A DNA stretch of 64,000 bases from Nostoc sp. FACHB-280 (GTDB lineage: Bacteria > Cyanobacteriota > Cyanobacteriia > Cyanobacteriales > Nostocaceae): contig NZ_JACJSD010000005.1 in assembly GCF_014697615.1 (NCBI RefSeq), forward strand, positions 1 through 64,000, given 5' to 3'. Of this stretch, positions 1 through 9,572 are shown in pieces. Below the pieces are notes generated by a model. That model searched no databases and was not told the DNA's origin. It was given only the letters and a program-made list of their open reading frames with translations. Within the stretch, counting starts at the first letter, position 1. The number at the start of each line of letters is the position of its first letter. The translations under genes and the position numbers were made by a program.

Positions 1-298
1 TTGTATGTGTCAGAAAATCAGTTATGTTCATTGGTTTGAAGAGATGATGTTATGTTGACATTTTTCGGCTTTTTAGAATCCGTGTAATTATTTATGTAAA
101 GTTTTATGTCATGATTCAACATTTCTGGTAGACTGGGAAAATACTTTTTCTGAATGTCAACTAAAATTTTATGACTTAATTAACCAATATAGTCAATGGG
201 ATAAATGTTGTAACCTGTTTGGACAAATAAAAAGTTTAGCAGTAAAAGGAAAAACTTTATTAGGTAATCGCACACTTAGGGAAAGTGATATTTATGAG

Positions 299-2356
299 AT
301 GAGTGGTATTAAAGAAACAGACCCAGTTATATCTCTTTTAAAACTAAAACAACTAGCACAACATAGTATTGATGAACTTGAGAAACCTTTAGGAATCTGG
401 GAACAGATTTTTGAAGCAATTATTGCATTTGCTGTTAATTATAAAAATTTAGATCCAATTATTCAGATATTACGCCCATATAGCCGTCATTACAGCGCGT
501 CAATCAAACTTGAGTTTATTGAAAGACAAGCAAAAATTATCCTTCATAAAGTTAAACAAATTGATAGTGAATCAATTTTAATTGAGATTACAAATGACAT
601 AATACAATGTATTAATCAAAACGAGTATACATGGCTAAAGCAATTACAAACTGAAACAAAAAAAACTCAACAACAGCTAGAAGAAGAATTAAGTCAAAAG
701 GTAAATTTAGCAGATAATTGTCAACAACAAATACTAGCCATCCAAGAATCTGTACAAATTTCTCATAATGAAGCAGACTTTAAGCTAAAAAGAGCGATCG
801 CACTATTACAAGAGCTTTCTCAGTTCTCACATTTACCAGATGAATTGAGGATTACAGTTACAAGAATGATTAATAATTACTCTAATACATTAGCTGAGAT
901 TCAAGAGTTTATTGCAAAAATACATACTATTGAAAATCGAATAAAAAAACTAGAAAAGGTATTAGATTTAATAAATAATTTGGAGTTGTTTTCAAAAATT
1001 AAATCTTTGCTAACAGATAAAATATCACATATACAATCAACACAATCAAAGTGTAACAACCAACTGACAGAATATCAGAAACAACTTAACCAAATTATAG
1101 TTAAGTTAAAGCAAAACGTAGATAAACTATCAGCCGCAAGAATCTGGTGGAAGTCACTATGGGAAGCAATACCCGATAAATTTAAAATAGCAATTTCTAC
1201 TAATGACTCTTTTTCTATAGAAGCCCTATGTGAAGTTGAAAACCATTTTAATTATTGGCAACAGCAACTAAAAAGTGAGGAGGCTTATTTAACAAAATAT
1301 CATAACTTTATTCAAGATTGGATTCAGAAACTGCGTCAACCATCAGAAAGCAATCGTAATGATTTGAAACGAATTTATTTAAATAATGCCAATGTAGTTG
1401 GTATTACATGCGTTCAGGCTGCTAATCGTGATTTTTCTGACGAATTTAAATATTTTGATGTCGTTATCATTGACGAAGTTAGTAAATGTACTCCTCCAGA
1501 GTTACTAATTCCAGCCTTAAAAGGTAAAAAATTAGTTATGGTAGGCGACCATAAACAATTACCACCGATGCTTAATACTAAAACTTTAGAAGAAGTTGCC
1601 CAAGAAATTGGCAGTATACGCGAAGAACTAGAATTTTTAGAAGAGTCTCTTTTTAAACTTCAGTTTGAGTCTGCGGATCAAAGTATTAGGCAAATGCTAA
1701 ATATACAATATCGAATACACCCCTTCATTATGGGTGCAATCAATCAGTTTTATGACGATAAACTAGAATGTGGCATTTTAGAACCTGATATAAAACGCGC
1801 TCATAATTTAGCAGGTAAAATTATCCAAGAACAACATCATCTAGTTTGGATAAAAACACCTATCAGTCCTGATTTTCAAGAGAAAAAAGAAGGTACTTCT
1901 TTTATTAATCTTCAAGAAATTGATGTGATTGAAACTTTGTGTCACCATTTCAATGATATTTGGTTTACTAAAGTAGCTAGTGGTGAACCAAAAAAGGAAA
2001 TTGCTGTAATTACATTTTATGGCGCACAACTCAGAAAAATTGATGAAAGACTACGTTCTGAGTCATTTCCATCTTTACAAATTCGTACTGGTACAGTTGA
2101 CCGCTTTCAAGGTATGGAAAAACCTGTAGTGATTGTTAGTATGGTTCGCAACAATCAGGTTAAAGATGTGGGATTTGCTAAAAAGCCAGAACGAGTTAAT
2201 GTAGCCTTTTCCCGCGCTCAAGAACTACTAGTAATTGTAGGCTGTCACGAATTATTTATTAGTCAACGCGGAAAAGTTGGCAATATGTACTCTCAAGTTT
2301 CTCATATCATCCATCATCAAGGAGGTTTGATTGATGTTTCTCGCATCTGCGGCTAA
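299..2356 (+). CDS. SF1 (UPF1/DNA2-like) helicase, C-terminal portion; probable 5'-truncated or decayed gene
   Basis: This encodes the C-terminal part of a superfamily 1 helicase of the UPF1/DNA2 (COG1112-like) type. Helicase motifs are visible in order: motif II VVIIDEVSK, motif III MVGDHKQLPP, a QYRIHP block, motif V TVDRFQGMEKPVV and motif VI VNVAFSRAQELLVIVG. The first 350 or so residues are helical and rich in Lys, Glu and Gln, as in the coiled-coil insert found in large members. No Walker A (GxxGxGKT) is present, although it should precede this insert. The frame is open back to position 77 and the extra residues look coding, but it has stops at 56 and 74. The other two frames are also interrupted in the first 85 bases. 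The helicase is therefore probably broken or truncated, although the window edge hides the rest. It overlaps the next gene by 23 bases. Family assignment is firm; an active product is doubtful. Confidence 0.75.
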   Translation: MSGIKETDPVISLLKLKQLAQHSIDELEKPLGIWEQIFEAIIAFAVNYKNLDPIIQILRPYSRHYSASIKLEFIERQAKIILHKVKQIDSESILIEITNDIIQCINQNEYTWLKQLQTETKKTQQQLEEELSQKVNLADNCQQQILAIQESVQISHNEADFKLKRAIALLQELSQFSHLPDELRITVTRMINNYSNTLAEIQEFIAKIHTIENRIKKLEKVLDLINNLELFSKIKSLLTDKISHIQSTQSKCNNQLTEYQKQLNQIIVKLKQNVDKLSAARIWWKSLWEAIPDKFKIAISTNDSFSIEALCEVENHFNYWQQQLKSEEAYLTKYHNFIQDWIQKLRQPSESNRNDLKRIYLNNANVVGITCVQAANRDFSDEFKYFDVVIIDEVSKCTPPELLIPALKGKKLVMVGDHKQLPPMLNTKTLEEVAQEIGSIREELEFLEESLFKLQFESADQSIRQMLNIQYRIHPFIMGAINQFYDDKLECGILEPDIKRAHNLAGKIIQEQHHLVWIKTPISPDFQEKKEGTSFINLQEIDVIETLCHHFNDIWFTKVASGEPKKEIAVITFYGAQLRKIDERLRSESFPSLQIRTGTVDRFQGMEKPVVIVSMVRNNQVKDVGFAKKPERVNVAFSRAQELLVIVGCHELFISQRGKVGNMYSQVSHIIHHQGGLIDVSRICG

Positions 2357-3941
2357 ACCTATTGATGAACATCTGAAAAGTTTAGTAGATAAAATTGAAG
2401 CACAAAGTTCTAGCTTATCAGTTTTAGCAGCACGTCAATTTCGATATAGGCTCTATCAAACTCCTATAGAAGTAACTATTCAAGAAGCTCGCAATGTTAA
2501 TCTTCTTGAAGAGTTTATTATTCGAGCAGGGATTGAATTTGATACACCGCTAACAGCAGATGAACTAGCATCTGTACTTGGTCTTAATAGTGTATTTATA
2601 AAAAGTACGATTGCAACACTTCAATCATTACAAGTTATAGGAAATACTTCAGAAATTACTGTTACACCTGAAGGACGTTTGTTTTATGAGAGGGGTTCTG
2701 TACCTCAACCTCCATATACAGTAAAAATTTATGCTTTTAAAAGCCCTTTAGAAGAGAATATTATTTTTAAGTATGAACCATTAGATTTATTAGATGATGC
2801 TTTAATAACACTGCCGAATTTAGCAGACTTTGTAAATGTTGAACAAGAAAATAATGATCTTATCTCATTATCATTAGATGAACTAAAGCGAACAATTCAG
2901 GCTTCTAGTTTAGGTCTTCATATTCCAGAAGATGGAAAAATCATTAATTCGTGTAAAATTATCTCACCTGGGCAAAAAATTTGGAGAAAAACAGAAGTCT
3001 TAGTAATTTATGATGCAAATGATGATCAACTGAATATTCAAGTACGTAATAGTAATAAAATTTTAGAATCTGTAACAAATAACCTACAATCACTTATAGC
3101 TGACGAGAAGATTTCGCTAAAATCATTATGTTTTTTATCTGACGATATCATTAATTTTGAACGCGAAGCGACTCTTAAAAGGAAAAATACCGAAATAGAA
3201 GCTAGAGTTGAGAAAATCAAACAAAAGGCACTAGCTTACAAGACAGAAACAGATTCAAATACAAATAAATTAATAGAAAATGGTACAGCTATTCAATTAC
3301 GTGATAGACAAATTAATCAAGCTTTTTGGGAAGTATTAAAAGCTGCTAAACGTCAAATTATCATATATTCTCCTTGGGTCAGTTCTGTCGTTGTAGATGA
3401 ACAATTTCTCAAGCTACTACAAGAATTAGTAAATCGTGGAGTTTGGATTTTAATTGGATATGGAATTGCACGACGACAAGAAGATGAGGATAGACCAATG
3501 CCGCCAGAAGTAGAAGCCAAACTACAGGCGATAAGAACACCTGATGGTTTACCTGGTGTAAACATATTTTGGTTGGGCGACTCTCACATTAAGGAAATAA
3601 TAGTTGATCAAGAGATTCATCTTTGCGGATCTCATAACTGGCTTTCCTATCGTGGAGACTATTTGCCGCGAGGAGAGTCAGTATATAAAGTGACAATTCC
3701 AAATCAAGTAAAAGAAGCTTACGAATTTCTCTCGCATCGTTTTCAAAACCACGCTCAAAAATTATGGCAACAAGCTATAAGAACTCGTAATCTTAAAATG
3801 GCAATTAATTCTTTATGTATTTGGGCTTCATTAGAGTTGGAAGATGTGGCAAATCAAGAAATACAAAATGCTAACTGCTTAGAACTTCTTCCTATAATGG
3901 AAAAGATTAAATTTCAAGAAAAAAGAAGAAATACTATATAG
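2334..3941 (+). CDS. Phospholipase D-family nuclease-like protein paired with the helicase
   Basis: The C-terminal third is a PLD-like domain. It has one HKD motif (HIKEIIVD followed by a GSHNW block), the pattern of PLD-family nucleases that work as dimers. A preceding stretch IIIYSPWVSSVVVDEQFL matches the start of the PLD fold. The N-terminal region contains a winged-helix-like segment around residues 60-105 (ELASVLGLN, then a recognition-helix-like stretch), which suggests nucleic acid binding. The ATG at 2334 follows a strong AGGAGG at 2320-2325. It starts inside the end of the helicase gene, so the two are translationally coupled. A COG1112-type helicase plus a PLD nuclease is the composition described for Mokosh defence systems. 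That link is inference from gene order and domains. Confidence 0.75.
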   Translation: MFLASAAKPIDEHLKSLVDKIEAQSSSLSVLAARQFRYRLYQTPIEVTIQEARNVNLLEEFIIRAGIEFDTPLTADELASVLGLNSVFIKSTIATLQSLQVIGNTSEITVTPEGRLFYERGSVPQPPYTVKIYAFKSPLEENIIFKYEPLDLLDDALITLPNLADFVNVEQENNDLISLSLDELKRTIQASSLGLHIPEDGKIINSCKIISPGQKIWRKTEVLVIYDANDDQLNIQVRNSNKILESVTNNLQSLIADEKISLKSLCFLSDDIINFEREATLKRKNTEIEARVEKIKQKALAYKTETDSNTNKLIENGTAIQLRDRQINQAFWEVLKAAKRQIIIYSPWVSSVVVDEQFLKLLQELVNRGVWILIGYGIARRQEDEDRPMPPEVEAKLQAIRTPDGLPGVNIFWLGDSHIKEIIVDQEIHLCGSHNWLSYRGDYLPRGESVYKVTIPNQVKEAYEFLSHRFQNHAQKLWQQAIRTRNLKMAINSLCIWASLELEDVANQEIQNANCLELLPIMEKIKFQEKRRNTI

Positions 3942-4326
3942 CTATCCTTTCTATTCAATTAATTAATTCTGTCCCTTTCCGCATAAAAATATAGATTTTG
4001 TGTGTCGGTTATCCAGTAGTATGTATCGTTGGTGGTAGTTATATCTGCCAAGATTTACTCTATTGTGTAATTACTCAAATCAACTTGCAAACAAAACAAA
4101 AATCAAGTACGGTTTTTTCACCCTAATGTAGTATGTGAATCTCCATACCAAGATAGAAATAAAATTGATACTTTTATTTTAAGTAATTACTAAGGGATGA
4201 AACAAATCGTTTACCGTGGTTCATCTTCTGCTAAAAGATTCTTAATGTTTCCAGAACGACAAGTTTAACCCAAAAAATAGTCTAATTCGATACAATTAAA
4301 AGGCTGGGAGAGCCAAGGAGAATTAA
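3942..4326. other. Intergenic region, no gene recognised
   Basis: A 385-base AT-rich gap between the PLD gene and gshA. A short open stretch of about 45 codons on the plus strand (from TTG 3998) has no ribosome binding site and no recognisable similarity. The gshA leader, with GGAG just before its start, lies at the right end. I see no clear hairpin or repeat. Confidence 0.5.
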
Positions 4327-5466
4327 GTGGTACTGCTAAAGGGCTTTGAGATTGAAATGTACACTGGCACACCTCAAGGTGAAATTGTTGGTCTCTCCGA
4401 TAAGATTGTTGCTGACTTAAATGGGTTTATGCGAGAACCAGACAGTCGCAACGTGGAATACATAACAAAGCCATCCACAAGTTACGAAAATCTGTTGTGT
4501 GCTTTACTAAGTCCGCGTCGAGAATTACGCAAATACCTCCAGCGTTTGGGTAACTACACTTTGATACCTGGAAGTACTTTGTCTTTAAGTGGGGGCGATC
4601 GCTTCTTTCGTTCTGACCCCAGCAATCCCTATCATGACTATATTGAGCAGACCTACGGCACAAATGTAGTCACTGCCAGCGTACACATTAATGTAGGTAT
4701 TAGCGACCCAGAAACATTAATGCGGGCTTGTCGATTTATTCGCTTAGAAGCACCCTTATTTCTGGCGCTGAGTGCTTCATCACCCTTTTTCAATGGTCAA
4801 ACCACTGGCTATCACTCGACTCGTTGGGGTTTATTTCCCCAAACTCCCGCCTACGTACCATTATTTACCAGCCATGCCCATCATATTCAGTGGGTAGAAG
4901 AGCAGTTATTAGCCGGAACAATGCAAAATGTCCGGCATTTATGGGTATCAGTTAGACCAAATGGCGATCGCCGCCCTTATGATCTCAATCGTCTCGAATT
5001 GCGAATTTGCGATTTAGTGACAGACCCCATTGCTTTACTGGCAATTACCGCATTGTTAGAAGCACGTTTATTGCAGATAATTGATAACCCTGATTTAGAT
5101 CCTTTAACTAACAGTAAATTATCACCGGAAGAATTAATTGCACTAACTACTAACAATGAAATAGCAGCCGCTAGAGCCAGTTTGGATGCTCAACTACAAC
5201 ATTGGCAAGATGGCAGAACTATTTTAGCCAGAGATTGGATTGCGGAACTATATCAAGAAGTTTGGGCGATCGCTAAACAACAAGGCTTTAGCTGTTTCTT
5301 GTCGCCATTGCATAAAATTCTGCGAGAAGGCAATGAAGCCCAGCAGTGGCTACAACTTCATAGCGTCGGTTTTGACTGTCAACGTGTGATTTCCCAGGCA
5401 ATTGTGGCTACAAAAGAACGCGAAATGGAACTAGAACACAAATTGTGTTCTTCCTTACTGGCTTAA
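4327..5466 (+). CDS. gshA: Glutamate--cysteine ligase, cyanobacterial type
   Basis: This enzyme joins glutamate and cysteine using ATP, the first step of glutathione synthesis in the cytoplasm. The 379-residue protein matches the cyanobacterial gshA family in length and in its characteristic opening (LKGFEIEMYTGTPQGEIVGL) and central RNVEYITKPS and SVHINVG blocks. That family belongs to the GCS2-like branch rather than the E. coli GshA type. The start is GTG at 4327 with AGGAGA a few bases upstream. The gene stands alone with long gaps on both sides; gshB is not in the window. Confidence 0.93.
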   Translation: MVLLKGFEIEMYTGTPQGEIVGLSDKIVADLNGFMREPDSRNVEYITKPSTSYENLLCALLSPRRELRKYLQRLGNYTLIPGSTLSLSGGDRFFRSDPSNPYHDYIEQTYGTNVVTASVHINVGISDPETLMRACRFIRLEAPLFLALSASSPFFNGQTTGYHSTRWGLFPQTPAYVPLFTSHAHHIQWVEEQLLAGTMQNVRHLWVSVRPNGDRRPYDLNRLELRICDLVTDPIALLAITALLEARLLQIIDNPDLDPLTNSKLSPEELIALTTNNEIAAARASLDAQLQHWQDGRTILARDWIAELYQEVWAIAKQQGFSCFLSPLHKILREGNEAQQWLQLHSVGFDCQRVISQAIVATKEREMELEHKLCSSLLA

Positions 5467-5783
5467 CTAGAAATTCAGGTGATTCAATCCCATTAGTCAT
5501 TTGTGAATAAGCTAAAAAACTTTTAGTTTGCATATCTAAATTAGATTAAACTCTTGTGGGGTAGGCATCTTGCCCGCCCTGATTATGCAATTTATATGTG
5601 TAACAGCGTACCAAGCACAAATGACTAATGACAAATACCCAGTCAGGAAAGTCCAACTAGCCCAAAACCATCATTTATGGTTTCATACATAAGATAGATT
5701 TTCCAAAAGTAGCCAAAAAATGAGTTTGGGTGAGATTTCTAGTTTTGGAAGGACAAAATAGTTGTACTGACAAGTGAGTCAGA

Positions 5784-5830
5784 TACATTTTCCAAAAATT
5801 TCTGGGAAAATGTAGCAATTTTTTTGTTTT
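5784..5830 (+). terminator. Rho-independent terminator-like hairpin, orphan
   Basis: TACATTTTCC (5784-5793) pairs with GGAAAATGTA (5805-5814) and is followed by GCAATTTTTTTGTTTT. It is too far from gshA to be an obvious gene end. Confidence 0.5.
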
Positions 5831-5886
5831 AAAAAACTAATCGATGTAAACTACAAAATGGTTATTAAGAAAACCTATAGATAACC

Positions 5887-5908
5887 TCTACCTTTTGGTA
5901 GATTTTTT
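5887..5908 (+). terminator. Terminator or attenuator hairpin just upstream of trmL
   Basis: TCTACC (5887-5892), a TTTT loop and GGTAGA (5897-5902) are followed by six T. It ends 44 bases before the trmL start codon, so it could act as an attenuator of trmL or terminate an upstream small transcript. Confidence 0.55.
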
Positions 5909-5952
5909 ATTGTCAATATAACTTTTTATACAAAAGCGCAGTTCCATAGCAG

Positions 5953-6414
5953 ATGCCCCAAGTTGTTTTAGTCAATCCGCAAATTCCCCCCAATACAGGC
6001 AATATAGCGCGTACTTGTGCAGCAACAGGCACAGAATTACATTTAGTGGGGCCTTTGGGCTTTGAAATTAGCGATCGCTACCTCAAACGAGCCGGTTTAG
6101 ATTATTGGCCTTATGTCAAACTCCACTATCATGAGTCGCTGGCAGCTTTTCAAGACTCTCGTCAACAGCGTGGTGGGAGGTGTCTAGGTTTTTCTGTGAG
6201 GGGGAGTAGTAATTACGTACAATTTCAGTTTGCTCCTAATGATTGGCTACTATTTGGTAGCGAGACTACGGGCTTATCACCAGAAGCATTATCAATTTGT
6301 GATACAACCCTTTATATTCCGATGTTTGAGCCAGGAGTGCGTAGTCTGAATCTATCAGTCAGTGTGGCGATAGGACTGTTTGAAGCACGGCGACAACTAG
6401 GTTATCTAGTGTAG
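5953..6414 (+). CDS. trmL: tRNA (cytidine(34)-2'-O)-methyltransferase, SPOUT family
   Basis: TrmL methylates the 2'-O of the wobble cytidine or uridine of leucine tRNAs using S-adenosylmethionine. The 153-residue protein is the family's usual size, with no added RNA-binding domain. The knotted SPOUT motifs are clear: IPPNTGNIARTC at the start, LLFGSETTGL in the middle and RSLNLSVSVAIGLFEA at the end, which together form the SAM pocket. The ATG at 5953 begins MPQVVLVNPQIPPNTGN as in close relatives. It is a single-gene unit with a possible attenuator hairpin immediately upstream. Confidence 0.93.
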   Translation: MPQVVLVNPQIPPNTGNIARTCAATGTELHLVGPLGFEISDRYLKRAGLDYWPYVKLHYHESLAAFQDSRQQRGGRCLGFSVRGSSNYVQFQFAPNDWLLFGSETTGLSPEALSICDTTLYIPMFEPGVRSLNLSVSVAIGLFEARRQLGYLV

Positions 6415-7205
6415 TTTTTGAACAAATGAACTATAAGTACAAATACTCATGCAAGTATGGAAATTAAATTCCAATAGGGTTTTCGGCAGAGAATAATTCT
6501 ATTTCTAACAAAAAAAGTTGTAATTTTTATACTTGCTATTAAAAAAAATCAGTAAAATACCTGAACAAACTAGTTTACTACATAGGTTTAATATAAGAAA
6601 TTTCTATATTAATTTTGAGAATATACCAAATTTGAATGATAGATTTTGATGAATTGGATTTCTTTGGTTTCCAAAAACAAAAAGCTGCAAATCCATACGG
6701 ATAAGGCATTTGTACTATTTTGTCTGAATAGGTATATTTCAGGAGGACAAAAGTACTGGAGAGTTTGTACGGTTGTCTTTTAGGGAAGAATCAACGTAAA
6801 GTCTCCTGTTGGGAAGACGGATTGGTAAAAAAAACCTTGAAGATATTTACAGCAGGAGGCATCGCTTTTTTAAAACTTATAGCAACTAAAATTGCTGACA
6901 ATAAAAGCAGATTCGGCTAATATCAACTTTTCCAATCCCAGCGATTAAATTTAAATTAGGCGCTGACAACTGTAAAGAGCGAAAGTTCTAGGGTGTGAGG
7001 AGTGGAGCGGACAAGTAAGCACAGCAACTTTATGTTCTGCTAACAGGTGTAAACTTGTCTAAATCAGAGAAGCAGGTTAATCTTGCCTAAGTATCTCTGG
7101 TGAATGTGATCCAGGTCTATCGTCAGATGTGATCTAAATCATTGACTAGTATTCCGACTGCAAAATCGAGGTCAGTTAAGCGCTAGTGATCATAGGAGGT
7201 CGTCT
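6415..7205. other. Long leader region upstream of the M23 peptidase gene
   Basis: About 790 bases without an established gene. Near 6741 an AGGAGG is followed by a hairpin-prone stretch (GGACAAAAGTAC with GTACGGTTGTC). An open frame of 51 codons runs from TTG 6765 to TAA 6920, with plausible amino acid content but no clear start signal. The segment 6960-7195 is less AT-rich than the rest and contains several short inverted repeats. This would fit a structured 5' leader, but I could not match it to a known riboswitch class. Confidence 0.35.
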
Positions 7206-9401
7206 TTGAAACGAGCATTGAAAAAAAGAGTAAAAGCTGTGCTGAAAAATACCCCCAGCAATGATGGTGTCCCTAGTGAGCAGTTAAGTGTGGTAAATTC
7301 CAAGGCTAATCGTCGAGTTAGCACACAAGCAGCCATGATTGGCTTGGCTATTTCAGTTGGGGCGACCAGTCTTTTAGTGACTCGACAAAGCGATCAAGCC
7401 CAAGCAGCAGCACCTGTAGGCAGCCAAAAAGTAGCCTCAAACTTGCCTGTTGCACCTGACACTGAAATGAAATTTGTTCCCACAACGCTGGAGAGTCAAC
7501 TAGTCTCGGCGGCAACCATGCCAGAAAATCCTGTCATTGTGGAACCAACAGCAATTTCACAGTTGCCTGGGCTTGAAGCTAAATTGCAAGTGGCGGCAAA
7601 TGGAATACCTGTGGAAGTTCCAACACCAGAGAATATTGCCCAAACAGCAGCCGAGAAAAATGCCATTAACCAGTCGCCATTAGCTAAAGATGGCGAAGCA
7701 CAAGAAATCCTGAAAGCTAACGACGCATCTGACATCAAATTTGCTAACGATGAAGTCAAAGCTAAATTAAAAGCACAGCAAGAGTTTGCCCTGTATCACT
7801 TACAAGAAAAATCGAACCGTTTAAGAGCAAGTCTGGCGGAGTTGCGGTCTGGGGAGTCCAAAAATTTAGCGAAAACCCCTGCATCGACACAAACGGCAGT
7901 TATAGCAGAGAAATTGCCACCGCAAAGCATCAGTCAAGAAGTTGGTCAACAGTTGCCTGCGTTGGTTGATGAAGACAAAACCAAGTTCTTTCCTGAAGTT
8001 AAGCAAACAAAACCTCTAAGTGAACAGGTACAGCCACTAGCAACAACATCTGTACCAGCTACACCACAAATTGCTGCACCAACGGATACTGATACAGCTT
8101 ACGAAGTTAAGCCAGGAGATACTCTAGCTGCGATCGCTAACCGATACAACACCACGGTTGCAGAACTAGCAAAGCTCAACAACATCAGTAATCCTAACCA
8201 GCTACAAATCAATCAAAAGCTAGTTCTACCATCTGCCAAGGTCAACCGTAATGGTGCAGTCTCAATACCTGTGGCGGTTAATCAGCCTAATGTACAGTTG
8301 ACCAACAATATCAAAGTTGCTGGTGTACCTGTTAACACTGCCAGCAGCAACCCCAATGTACCTTTAGCACCAGTCTCACCAGTTTTTGTCAACAACAATA
8401 CTGTCAGACCAAGCACAGCAACAAATAACCAAACACAGACAAATACTGCTAACGGTGTAGGTGGTGATACTCCCGTACCCAAAGTCTTTACTGAATTACA
8501 GTCAGGCAGCCAAGCTCAAAGAGTAGCAAGAGGCAGAAACAACGAGCGTCTTCAGAGTTTACAGGCTGAAATTCAAAGACTACAGCAAAAATACCGCAAT
8601 CAAGAGTCTGGTAATGTAGTTGCTCAAGCTGTTACTGATACAGACAAAAATAGTATTGCGATTCCAGTTCCTGTAGCTGTTCCTAGCAACTTGGCAGTTA
8701 CTAAGCCAGTATCTGGAACTAAGAATTTTGCTGTACCCATCCCTGTTCCAACACCAATTTTACCGAGCTACAACACTCAACCAGTTAAGCCCGAATTTAG
8801 TGCTATTCGCAGCACTACTGACGAGCCAATTAACCCAGAGTTCTTGCCTAACCGCGCTAGGGTAACAGTACCACCCATTGGAATCAATGCGGCTGATTCT
8901 CCTAGAAGAATGCGGGGAACTAAAGTATCGCCACAATTACCACCTTTGGCAGCAGTGGATCAATACTTGCCCAAACCAATTGATGAGACAATTCCTCCAC
9001 CTTCCACATCCTCTGTAGCTTATATTTGGCCAGCCAAAGGTGTATTTACCTCTGGTTACGGTTGGCGCTGGGGAAGAATGCACAAAGGTATCGACGTTGC
9101 TAACGCCGTTGGTACACCAGTTTATGCCTCTGCTGATGGTGTAATTGAAAAAGCTGGCTGGAACAAAGGCGGCTACGGTAATCTCGTTGATATTCGTCAC
9201 CCTGATGGCAGTATGACCCGTTATGGTCATAACAGCAAGATTCTGGTGCGTGCAGGTCAGCAAGTGCGTCAAGGCGAAACTATTGCTTTAATGGGTAGCA
9301 CTGGTTTCAGTACTGGGCCACACACTCACTTTGAAATTCATCCATCAGGTAAGGGTGCAGTTAACCCAATTGCCTTCTTACCACAACAAAACCGCATTTA
9401 G
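7206..9401 (+). CDS. LysM and M23 (LytM) domain peptidoglycan endopeptidase, envelope-anchored
   Basis: A predicted cell-wall metalloendopeptidase. The basic N terminus is followed by one hydrophobic segment around residues 43-60 (AAMIGLAISVGATSLLV), likely a membrane anchor or uncleaved signal. A long low-complexity linker rich in Pro, Ala and Gln follows. One LysM domain lies at about 298-342 (YEVKPGDTLAAIANRYNTT). The C-terminal M23 domain, about 600-725, keeps its zinc ligands: the HxxxD motif in HKGIDVA near residue 626 and HTHFE near 706. An enzymatically active NlpD/EnvC-like hydrolase is thus expected, acting in septum or wall remodelling. The start is TTG at 7206 with AGGAGG at 7194-7199, six bases upstream. 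A terminator hairpin follows. Confidence 0.88.
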   Translation: MKRALKKRVKAVLKNTPSNDGVPSEQLSVVNSKANRRVSTQAAMIGLAISVGATSLLVTRQSDQAQAAAPVGSQKVASNLPVAPDTEMKFVPTTLESQLVSAATMPENPVIVEPTAISQLPGLEAKLQVAANGIPVEVPTPENIAQTAAEKNAINQSPLAKDGEAQEILKANDASDIKFANDEVKAKLKAQQEFALYHLQEKSNRLRASLAELRSGESKNLAKTPASTQTAVIAEKLPPQSISQEVGQQLPALVDEDKTKFFPEVKQTKPLSEQVQPLATTSVPATPQIAAPTDTDTAYEVKPGDTLAAIANRYNTTVAELAKLNNISNPNQLQINQKLVLPSAKVNRNGAVSIPVAVNQPNVQLTNNIKVAGVPVNTASSNPNVPLAPVSPVFVNNNTVRPSTATNNQTQTNTANGVGGDTPVPKVFTELQSGSQAQRVARGRNNERLQSLQAEIQRLQQKYRNQESGNVVAQAVTDTDKNSIAIPVPVAVPSNLAVTKPVSGTKNFAVPIPVPTPILPSYNTQPVKPEFSAIRSTTDEPINPEFLPNRARVTVPPIGINAADSPRRMRGTKVSPQLPPLAAVDQYLPKPIDETIPPPSTSSVAYIWPAKGVFTSGYGWRWGRMHKGIDVANAVGTPVYASADGVIEKAGWNKGGYGNLVDIRHPDGSMTRYGHNSKILVRAGQQVRQGETIALMGSTGFSTGPHTHFEIHPSGKGAVNPIAFLPQQNRI

Positions 9402-9438
9402 TCCTTGTCTGTATCCAATCCAGTTATTTTCTTGTCAG

Positions 9439-9466
9439 AAGAGGGAGTTTTTATCCCTCTTTTGCT
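9439..9466 (+). terminator. Terminator after the M23 peptidase gene
   Basis: AAGAGGGA (9439-9446) and TCCCTCTT (9454-9461) form a perfect 8-bp stem with a GTTTTTA loop, 38 bases past the stop codon. The trailing T-run is short. Confidence 0.65.
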
Positions 9467-9572
9467 TGGATGGGTGAACTGCCAAATTAGCTTGTGGATG
9501 GAAATTAATTGCCAAACAGACTAGCCATCAACAAATGTGTATGCTATATTAAGAATTAATGCGGAAGTTTTT

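Larger units (their letters stand above)
5467..5952. other. Intergenic region with two terminator-like hairpins
   Basis: A 486-base gap between gshA and trmL. It holds the short motif GGCATCTTGCCCGCC near 5565, which looks like a dispersed cyanobacterial repeat. There is also a small hairpin AACCAT/ATGGTT near 5670, and two hairpins with T-runs listed separately. No protein gene is apparent. The first terminator is more than 300 bases past gshA, so a small untranslated transcript may end there. Confidence 0.45.

Noticed and set aside
3992-4130. Short coding remnant in the gap before gshA
   Set aside because: About 45 codons, no ribosome binding site and no recognisable motif.
6960-7205. Cyclic-di-AMP (ydaO) riboswitch before the M23 gene
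   Set aside because: Plausible by gene type, but the consensus GGGGAACC and GGGGUGAAU blocks are not found. Kept only as an unproven leader.
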